Below are positions 18,001 through 24,982 of a stretch of DNA of 24,982 bases, piece by piece. Source of the stretch: Sphaeroforma arctica JP610 (lineage: Eukaryota > Opisthokonta > Ichthyosporea > Ichthyophonida). The stretch's first letter is position 1; each line of letters opens with the position of its first letter. The notes beneath the pieces are model-generated. The model worked only from the letters and a program-made list of their open reading frames with translations, searched no databases and was not told the origin of the DNA. Where the stretch lies: positions 36,341 through 61,322 of the forward strand of contig NW_014040516.1 in the NCBI RefSeq assembly GCF_001186125.1. The letters are read 5' to 3'. Position numbers and translations under genes: made by a program.

Positions 18001-21000
18001 GACACACTGTACCCTCCTCTTACCTGCAATGGGGTGTGTCTCCAACTCTCGGTCGACTACTTTAACCAACATCTCTGGGCTGGCTCCCACCAGTTGGAAG
18101 TCTTTAAGATGAATGAAGAACATGTACGGCGACGGGTTGGTGGTGCGGAGCATGCGGTAGATGTTAAACGGGTGCAGATCTGTTGGTCGGCTTACGCGCT
18201 GACTTGGTACCGCCTGTATATCGTAAGGAGGGTGCCATATTAGGTAGTTCTATTAATAGAATATCCGGGGGGGGGGGGGGAGGTGGGGATGTGGGGCGGG
18301 TGGAGGTTGATTGGGCGCTGTACTGTCAGTCAACCCACGTGTTGGCTGAGCGCAGTTTAAATATGGTAAGACCAAATACATCCGAGGCAGTTCTATTAAC
18401 AGACTTTCTATTAATAGCTGTTCTATGAATGTCAATTCTGTTGATAGCGGTTCCATTAATATTAACTCTATTAATGGCGATTCCATCGATATCAGTTCTA
18501 TTAATAGCAATTATATTAATAGTTCTATTATAGTGACTCTACTAATAGCATTTATTGTAACATCAGTTCTATTAATAAATATATGAGTGGACGAGCGAGA
18601 TTGTATGGTGAATGTTGATTGGTCGCTGGCCTGTTCTACAGCTCACTCACGAGCTGACAGGGCAACGTCTATATATGGTCAGGCAAGATGTAACAAAGCA
18701 ACCCGTTTGGGATACTGTCACTACCATAAACGATTATCCAATGCCGTTACATTGAGGGAACTTTCGAACTCACACAGTACACATTTAAAACGCCATCCCA
18801 CACACACACCTGGGTGGTACCTCCTAGCGAAATCTTATGCATACATACACACAGCCATTGACCCACCTGGATGATATCTCCCAGCTTAATGTGCTTCTTG
18901 AGTGCGTGCACATGGCCTTCGTAGCCGCTTTGTCCGATATTGGACGTCCCCACATTGTCCAGCCCAATGGGTTTCTGGGTGGGCTGTGGCGTGTAAAGGT
19001 CTCGTAATTGTCGTACAAGCGCGTGGATCTTACTCGTCGCATTGTCGTAAAGCTCACGCAACTGCACGTCGCTGATGGAGTCACCCTCGAACCGGATGTG
19101 GGAGATGACCTGCGGTGTAGCACGGATGGCGCGTGTCAGTTCGGTACCTTGTACATATGGCTGGACTAAACCCTACAATCTAAAACGGTATAGTGTGCTA
19201 GTACCTTGTACATATGGCTGAACAGTACCCTAAACCCTAAAACGTAATAGTGTGCTTACATAGTGCATAAACAGGGTTCTGGCACATGGTTTAGGGTTTA
19301 GCACAATACCCTAAACCCTAAAACGTTATAGTGTGCTAGTGAGATAATTCGCAACCAATACTGAAACATGGGTGGGCGGTGTGGGTGAGTTTGGTTGTGT
19401 GTGGAAGGGAGCTTGTGCCCGTAAAGGCATCCGCACGTATATACATGCGTGCAGGTAAATTTATACGGCTTGATTCCCACGCCCGTAGTCATGATACTGT
19501 ACAAAGACGCTTGAGCAAAGGACTGGCTAGATATGTGTACGCCTCGACTTATTCGAAACACAAAAGAACAAACACGCGCGATTTTAGGACAAGATGAAAC
19601 AGCACACAACTATATACACATGTGTACAACTAAGCGAAGCTACGCACAGTCCACAGAAAATAACAGATGCCAAAAAGAACAATATATACATATCTATCTA
19701 GAAACATATAGAGACATAGATATATGAACAAATAAAATTATATCAATATCTACATATCTATCTAGAAACACACAGAGAAATAGATATATAAACAAACATA
19801 GATATATCAATATATACATATCTATCTAGAAACATAGATCTTTTAACAAATATAAATATATCCATATCTAACTAGAAACACACAGAGAAATAGATATATA
19901 AACAAACATAGATATATCAATATATACATATCTATCTAGAAACATAGATCTTTTAACAAATATAAATATATCCATATCTAGAAACATATAGAGACGTAGA
20001 TATATAAACAAATACACATATATCAGAATACACCATTGTAACAAGATACTCTTTCTAAAGATGCATGCGCATACTAACCTGGTGCGTCTGCTTCGCTCTA
20101 TCGAAGGCAACCAACTCGTCGCAGAACATGAAGATAGAGTCAGGCACTTTAAGATCGTCCTGCAGAGGTCGAGCGGTTTTGGGCTCGAACGAGTGAATGC
20201 AGTCAAAGCCGATGTAACTGTATGGGAATGTGAGGGTACGATATGAGCCACCTACATAATAAAGAATATACCTACATAGCATACACAACATACATATTTC
20301 ATATATAACATATCTATGTATACATATAATATGTTTTTAATATACAGAACAACGTCGTACGGATTGCAGCCCACAAACAATGTGCATACCACACAAACAC
20401 CACCACACGCATACTTAAACACAAATATAAACCTCTAGACCTACCCAATAGCCCCTCCCGTCAGACAGGGCAGGCCTTTGACCTCCTTGAAGCGGATGTT
20501 CTTGAGCTTATCCTCCACCGTAGTTAGTGGGTCTGTACCTGTGCATGCTACAACGTCGTATGGATTGCTGCCGACAAAGGAATACCGTCCGATTTGCTCA
20601 CCTCCAGACACGGATTCTGTGCGCCAAAAATGAAAGTTACCGTATATGGGAGTCAGGATTGCGGTGGTCTCGCGGCAGACACTAGATCGAGTACCGGAAA
20701 GGATTATCGAAGCGAATGAAACCAAAAATCATCAAAAGAGAAGCTGATCAATTTGAAATCCAGATATAGAAATCAGTACAAATACACCAGATTGGCTATA
20801 TATACATATATACATATATATAAATATACATGTACATATATATATATGTGTATATAAAGATATATTTATATATACATAGATACCTAACATGTATAATACA
20901 TATATATATACAAAAATACATGTATTGGTTCTGTAAACTTAAGCATGACATACCGAGCAGGAAGCCGTATTTAGCCTCTAATCCAAGCTTGAGGAAGGCG

Positions 21001-21125
21001 CAGACAGGTGTGAGTTGATCGGATTGTTCCGATGCAAACACAGGGACACAGTTTCCGGTTTGTGTCAAGGCTCTAACCTCGTCAAACGACGGGGTTATTG
21101 TGATGTTGATCTTATTTGGACTCAT
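15078..21125 (-). CDS. trpE: Anthranilate synthase component I, TrpE (9 exons, 495 aa)
   Basis: This chorismate-binding subunit converts chorismate plus ammonia to anthranilate and pairs with the TrpG domain encoded next door. Exons: 21125-20954, 20616-20445, 20217-20079, 19109-18867, 18213-18024, 17477-17329, 16336-16204, 15876-15783, 15273-15078. All are GT-AG, phases agree, and the total is 1488 nt including TAG. Visible motifs: LLES (56-59), the element that binds tryptophan for feedback inhibition, followed by RYSFVG (68-73); VPSQR (244-248); NPSPYMF in exon 5; [20 protein letters not shown] (302-311); VDLGRND (338-344); YSHVMHIVS (365-373); [14 protein letters not shown] (393-406); and [11 protein letters not shown] (432-442) ending in [12 protein letters not shown]. 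Length fits the family, with no N-terminal organelle-targeting extension from this ATG; a start 10 codons upstream (21155) would only add low-complexity residues. Retention of LLES suggests the enzyme is inhibited by tryptophan. Confidence 0.95.
15280..15480. repeat. Three-copy ~75-100-bp repeat in intron 8 of trpE
   Basis: TAGTAGCATGTTAGTA, then AGGAGAAACCAGCGAT, occurs at about 15306 and 15385, with a third, shorter version near 15460 (GAATGTTAGCACTGGAGAAG). The rest of the intron (15481-15782) is AT/CA-rich without exon echoes. Confidence 0.65.
16337..16825 (-). repeat. ~60-bp minisatellite (at least 7 units) starting at the trpE exon 7 acceptor
   Basis: The unit GGTGTACATGATAAGAGGTG, then TGTGTTATGT, GCACACAGATATATACAC and TTGAGTGGT recurs at about 16342, 16411, 16471, 16531, 16591, 16693 and 16757. 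The first unit is the polypyrimidine tract and acceptor of exon 7 itself (read on the minus strand), so the array grew from the splice site into intron 6. A telomere-like block follows at 16938-16967. Confidence 0.9.
17739..17785 (-). repeat. Echo of the trpE exon 5 end and donor in intron 5
   Basis: Plus strand CTTAACTGCAATGG then TGTGTCTAGAGATCACGG then TCGATAGC matches the real CTTACCTGCAATGG, GTGTGTCTCCAACTCTCGG and TCGACTAC at 18019-18060. The donor is changed from GTAAGAG to TTAAGAG, so this copy could not be spliced in the same way. Confidence 0.8.
18240..18590. repeat. Degenerate array of short palindromes TTCTATTAATAG(AA) in trpE intron 4, plus a G run
   Basis: From 18390 to 18580 the motif GTTCTATTAATAGC or a close variant recurs roughly every 15-20 bp (at least eight times), with a single unit at 18246-18261. 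A G run of about 12 lies at 18268-18280. A diverged ~70-bp direct repeat (GTTGATTGGGCGCTG / GTTGATTGGTCGCTG) flanks the array at about 18306 and 18615. Confidence 0.75.
18808..18836 (-). repeat. Echo of the trpE exon 4 end and donor in intron 4
   Basis: The minus strand reads KISLGGTTQ then GTGTGT, against HIKLGDIIQ then GTGGGT at the real border (18867). It lies 57 bp downstream of the real donor and keeps a GT donor in the same frame, so it is the one echo that could act as an alternative 5' splice site. Confidence 0.75.
19140..19345. repeat. ~60-bp repeats with telomere-like blocks next to trpE exon 4
   Basis: GTACCTTGTACATATGGCTG occurs at 19144 and 19201. Each is followed by a CCCTAAA-type block and by ACGKWATAGTGTGCT. 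A third, longer variant runs to 19340. Telomere-like stretches lie at 19166-19185, 19227-19243, 19289-19300 and 19308-19323. Confidence 0.85.
19670..20025. repeat. ~110-bp tandem repeat in trpE intron 3
   Basis: The block GAAACACACAGAGAAATAG to CCATATCTA at 19764 is repeated nearly without change at 19875. Partial versions with AACATATAGAGACATAG lie on either side. Near-identity shows a recent duplication. Confidence 0.85.
20349..20377 (-). repeat. Echo of the middle of trpE exon 2 in intron 2
   Basis: The minus strand encodes [10 protein letters not shown], against [10 protein letters not shown] in the real exon (20578-20550). By eye 26 of 29 bases match. It lies about 70 bp past the exon 2 donor and carries no splice site of its own. 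Confidence 0.8.
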
Positions 21126-21164
21126 ATTGATGTGTGTGTATATGTGCGTGTTCATGTCTGTGTG

Positions 21165-21170
21165 TTTATA
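21165..21170 (-). promoter_or_regulatory. TATA-like box of trpE
   Basis: TATAAA on the minus strand lies 39 nt before the trpE ATG, the same distance as the TATA-like box before trpGDCF. It lies in the 105-bp gap after the stop of the upstream unknown gene. AT-rich context weakens the call; the matched spacing supports it. Confidence 0.4.
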
Positions 21171-21230
21171 CGGAAGTGTATATGGATGTATCTATGTATG
21201 TATAGGTATACTGTAGATGCATGTTTGTTC

Positions 21231-23758
21231 TTAACAGAACATATCCGGTCTGGATGTGAAGGCCACCCCGTTGATGGGTGTGTGAGTTGCATCGGATGCG
21301 CACGATGCCGTGGTGGGTGTTGATCGTTGCTGATCATAGGCCTGAGTTTAACAAAAGAACAGATGTGACAATTTTTTAACAAGAAGCCAATAAAAAAAGC
21401 CGAGTTTATTTTGAATCACAGCCCAGAAAGAAATGAGATTTTTTAGAGTTTTCAGGGATTTAGTGTATGTACCTCCAGTTTCAACGGGATGCGATATTCA
21501 AACACATACTAACAAACATGTTTCGCCTAACAACGCCAACTGTTGACAAACTCACCATCTTACACACTCTAGAGCACACCAAATAGACATAGCTTGCCGA
21601 CAAGATCACCGTGTAAGAGATCAGGTATTAAAAGAATTACTAAAAGAATAGTGTATGCTACAGACCTCTAAATAAGACTAAATTGGAGAGGCAACAGGTT
21701 TAAGTCGGATAGGACAAATTCTCAGCTACGAATACACACAATATATAAGATATATATATATATATATATACATTAAACATATGCAACAACTCAACAAAAA
21801 AAACAATAAACAAATACACATCTCGCACAACTCTATGTAATATCTCACTCAGCACATACCCATGTGAGAGCCAGAGTTTTCCAGACTGGCTCCATGCTCA
21901 TAGTAGCCATGTATTGGTGTCTGCGCGCAGTTCGCAAGAAACGGTCCAGTTTGCTTCGTCCCAGACTGTACGCATTGCTGTGTGTAATAGAAGTAAGTCG
22001 CGGGTTAGGTTGGGTGTATGTATACATACTCGGGTTTATCCCATACGTATTTCAAAAGTACATACGTATACACCCACACTCACACATACCTCGTACGCGG
22101 ATACGTCTATAGATACGATCATGCTGCCACTGATTGGCCAGAGACTTGTAGGGAAGGGGTCAACTGCCAAAGCACGTCGCTCGCTTTACCTTTATATGAT
22201 TCTACAATATATATATCTCACTCAGATGTGAATATATAGATATATATACAGATATACTTTAAGTACATACGTATACACACGCTCACACTCACATACCTTC
22301 GTACACCCTTAAGTCTGCGGATGCGGTCATGCAGTTGCTGATTGGCCAGAGACTTGTGGTGAATAGGTCGACCGCCAAAGCACGTCGCTCGCTTTCCCTT
22401 CCCATCGGTCGTGTTCTTAGCCACAGCCTTTGACTCTGACACACCCGCCACACGCTTGGCGATGTGTGCGTGAGACAGCATCTGAGGTACTTTACGCTTA
22501 AGACAAGGTATGTGCATACCCTCGCCACGAGTCTTCCTCTCTGCACGTGTACGTTTTGATCCAGCTGCCACGTGCTTGTTCATGAACGTATGCCTGGACG
22601 TAGGGACAAACGCTGGGGCTATGCGTCGTGGTACTAATGCCTGCACATCGGCAACAGCCTGAGTGAGCTCGATACCACACTCCACTGCCTCGCAGTAGTT
22701 GGTGTAGTTCTTCTTGTACGTAAGCGACTGCAGCGTGGGCGTGGGGGCGGCGGATGCGCACTCGGCGAAGAACACGGGAGTGTCCGTCTGTGTGAGTACA
22801 GATGAGAGTTAGGGTGACGTAGGTGCTTAGGTATATACTTTGTACGCAAATGGAGTGTTTGTGTGGATATAGACATACCCTGCCCCAATATTTCCGACTA
22901 GGCCGGGGAGAAGGAAACTAGGCTTTGCAAAAAGTTACAAATGCACACGGAAACAGATAAAATTAACTGAAATTTAAAGGTAAAATTATGTGGTCTCATA
23001 AGATACTCGTAAGCAGCGAAGTGATCGACTTCGGCGTTGTGAGCGTCACGTACCAGAATGGATACTTAAGTATACAAAAATACCTAAGTTCAACTGTAAA
23101 ATAAACGTAAACCTATTCACCGTTTGAGATCCCGCTAGAGCAGCGAAGTGACCAATTTCAATTTCAGAATTGTCTGTTACAGACAGAATAGATCCGAAAG
23201 TATACACAAATACGTAAATCAAACTGTGAAGTGCATATATACATGACCCACCACATAACCACATAAGCTCTTCTAAAGTGGGCAAATGGTCGATGGCAGC
23301 TAGGCAAGAGGTACCAACAATATAAATAAATATGTATACACAATATGTAAATTAAACTGTGGAATAAACATAAATATATATCTGACCTTGTTGAATTCCA
23401 CTAGTGCGGTAAAATGATCGATCTCAGCTTTGTGAGGGTCACAAACAAAATAAATATTTACGTATATATAAGTAGATCAGACTATGAAGTAAACGTAAAC
23501 GTACATATATCTCACCTTGTTAGCTCCCACTAGAGCAGGGTAACAATCGATCTCAGCCTTACGAAGGTGACAATAAAATAAATATATATTTACATACACG
23601 TCAATTCGACTACGAAGTAAACGTAAACGTGAATGCAAACATCTCACCTTGTTAGCTCCCACTAGAGCTGGGAAATGATCGATCTCAGCTTTACGTAGAC
23701 GTCGACGACTTCGTCTCGCAGGCCCTGAGCGAACTCTTTGGCGGAGGTTCTCGACTCT
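21231..23758 (-). CDS. 3' part of an unrecognised basic-protein gene (four exons, at least 276 aa)
   Basis: I do not recognise this protein. Four exons fit together in frame with GT-AG borders: 23758-23648, 22787-22297, 21977-21860 and 21341-21231 (TAA stop). The first visible exon begins VENLRQRVRS, followed by a run of Arg (RRSRRRLRKAE) and IDHFPALVGANK. The second starts TDTPVFFAEC, has a tyrosine/cysteine patch (KKNYTNYCEAVECGIELTQ), then a long Lys/Arg-rich stretch (SKRTRAERKTR, KRATCFGGRP) and HDRIRRLKG. The third contains GRSKLDRFLRTARRHQY and EPVWKTLALTW. The last is Thr/Ser-rich. The basic composition suggests nucleic-acid or nuclear association, but that is only inference. The 5' end lies upstream or outside the window. 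Exon borders are supported by phase only, so one or more exons may be misassigned. Confidence 0.6.
21342..21859 (-). other. Last intron of the unknown gene; nothing recognised
   Basis: AT-rich sequence with a TA run at about 21746-21771 and a short AGGGATTTAG patch near 21457. No exon echo or other feature seen. Confidence 0.5.
22088..22195 (-). pseudogene. Relic of the 3' end and donor of the large exon of the unknown gene
   Basis: The minus strand matches the end of the exon at 22297-22390: KRATCFG, a stop, then YKSLANQ, HDRI, RRIRVR and a GTATGT donor, against KRATCFGG, HKSLANQ, HDRI, RRLKGVRR and GTATGT. It lies 207 bp downstream of the real donor and is not open throughout. Confidence 0.8.
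22990..23700 (-). repeat. Six-copy ~130-bp array containing the end of an exon of the unknown gene
   Basis: Copies of the exon end plus donor border lie at about 23648 (real), 23516, 23387, 23260, 23121 and 22997, in steps of roughly 125-140 bp. On the minus strand they read AEIDHFPALVGANK (real), AEIDCYPALVGANK, EIDHFTALVEFNK, IDHLPTLEELMW, EIEIGHFAALAGSQ and AEVDHFAAYEYLM. The first three keep a GTGAG or GTCAG donor; decay increases with distance from the real exon. Confidence 0.85.
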
Positions 23759-23776
23759 CTAGATTAAAAAAAAAGC

Positions 23777-24033
23777 AAACGCGTACCATAGGTATTAATT
23801 ATAGTGACAGTAAACAAACAAACGCGTACCATAGGTATTAGTTATAGTGATAGTGAACAAACAAAACGCATACCATAGGTTATTAGTTATAGTAGTAGTA
23901 AACAAACAAACGCGTACTATAGGTATTAGCTATAGTAATAGTAAATAAACAAACGCGTACCATAGATATTAGTTATGGTGATAGAACGCAAATAAACGCG
24001 TCCCGTTGATATTAGCTATAGTGATAGTACGAG
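23777..24033. repeat. ~43-bp x6 tandem repeat
   Basis: The unit AAACGCGTACCATAGG then TATTAGTTATAGTGATAGTA then AACAAAC is repeated six times with base changes, starting just upstream of the first visible exon of the unknown gene. Confidence 0.9.
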
Positions 24034-24093
24034 GTATGTATTAAAAATCAAATATGATCGCCCTGCACACTGTGTGGCAAAATCCATTTTGTT

Positions 24094-24360
24094 GATAGTA
24101 TGGTAAATATATACTACTAACAGCCACCAGATGACCAAACACATATCGTAGTCATGGTGATAGTATGGTAAATGTATACTACTAACAGCCACCAGATGAC
24201 CAAACACATATCGTAGTCATGGTGATAGTATGGTAAATGTATACTACGAACAGGCACCAGATGACCAAACACCTATCGTAGTCATGGTGATAGTATGGTA
24301 AATGTATACTACGAACAGGCACCAGATGACCAAATACATATTGTAGTCAGGGTGATAGTA
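24094..24360. repeat. 65-bp x4 tandem repeat
   Basis: Units start at 24094, 24159, 24224 and 24289, with a partial one at 24354. Each reads GATAGTATGGTAAATGTATA, then CTACTAACAGCCACCAGATG, then ACCAAACACATATCGTAGTC. Copies are nearly identical, so the array is young. Confidence 0.9.
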
Positions 24361-24982
24361 TGAGAAAAAAAAGTTTCCTTTGACTTGATCCTTTTAGCTC
24401 TAATTTGGTGAGAAATTCAAAACTCAATTATAGGGCCCTCAAACATGTGATAGTTTTATAAAAATATATAATCTTTACTGTGGAGCAGATATCACTCCAA
24501 TACGACGGAGGTACAGAAATATCACAACGACCCAGTATGTATCACATGATAGTATGAAACATCAACAATCTTTCGATTATCTATTTTCCCGCTGCCTACG
24601 ATCCTGTTTAAATACGTAAACTAATTTGGAACTCCTACTCGAAAAAAGTGCGATAGACGTACGCACATTAATAATCAGCCTAGAACTAATGGGAATATGA
24701 TACAATACGATTTAGATGGACTCTTCATGCCATGCATGTAGCATAGGTGTGCGGACCATGAAAACCTGAAAGAAATTCAGATTCATGATTAAAACCAAAA
24801 AAAATCAATTTTAGCTGGTTGATTCTTGATTTGAGCCGACATGTATATATATATATACATATATATGTGTGTGGGTGGGTGTGTGTGTGCATTTTAATAT
24901 ATATATATATATATATACTCACACACAAACATATATACACACACACACACACACCCATATACACACAAACACACATATATTA
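24361..24982. other. AT-rich end of window; microsatellite, no gene seen
   Basis: From 24840 on there are TA, TG and CA simple repeats. I find no exon that joins in frame to the unknown gene at 23758, so its 5' part probably lies beyond the window. Confidence 0.5.

Noticed and set aside
22990-24360. Regular repeats resembling a CRISPR array
   Set aside because: Units are head-to-tail without unique spacers, and the region is clearly eukaryotic with spliced genes.
24840-24982. Open frames over the TA/TG/CA microsatellite
   Set aside because: Simple-sequence translation without protein character.

Overview
The window is nuclear DNA of an intron-rich eukaryote, most likely a unicellular one. 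Coding pieces are short (45-491 nt). They are joined by AT- and CA-rich introns with GT-AG borders, mostly GTATGT or GTGAGT donors, and many introns are full of minisatellites. Scattered CCCTAAA/CCCTAAAA blocks suggest a TTTAGGG- or TTTTAGGG-type telomere. I cannot name the species. The TrpC motif ALSGI is, from memory, a fungal-type variant, but the fusion order is not the usual fungal G-C-F one. Layout: 1-1162 holds the last exon of a wax-ester-synthase/DGAT-like gene (+ strand) interrupted by one TGA. 1163-2742 holds no gene I can support. 2743-14998 (- strand) is a 19-exon gene for one 1148-residue polypeptide, TrpG-TrpD-TrpC-TrpF. 15078-21125 (- strand) is a 9-exon trpE of 495 residues. 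21231-23758 (- strand) is the 3' part of an unrecognised basic-protein gene. 23759-24982 is tandem repeats and microsatellites.

The two trp genes together cover tryptophan synthesis from chorismate to indole-3-glycerol phosphate. TrpE plus the TrpG domain form anthranilate synthase, TrpD adds phosphoribose, TrpF isomerises and TrpC closes the indole ring. Only TrpA/TrpB are missing. The three minus-strand genes are packed head to tail with gaps of 105 and 79 bp. Each trp gene has a TATA-like box exactly 39 nt before its ATG. I built both gene models by requiring GT-AG borders, an unbroken frame and family motifs across every junction, and all phases agree.

The most unusual property is that many exons have diverged partial copies ('echoes') in neighbouring introns. 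The copies span the splice site, so they carry exon end plus donor or acceptor plus exon start. Examples are TrpE exons 2, 4 and 5, TrpG exons 3 and 4, the exon 5 start, TrpD exon 9, TrpC exon 12 (one relic on each side), a five-copy 83-bp array of the TrpF exon 17 acceptor, and a six-copy array of an exon in the unknown gene. Other minisatellites start exactly at 3' splice sites. Short telomere-like blocks lie in many of these introns, and in two cases a repeat copy without the block can be compared with one that has it. Together this looks like an ongoing process of local exon-intron duplication and patch repair that I do not recognise from any named system.
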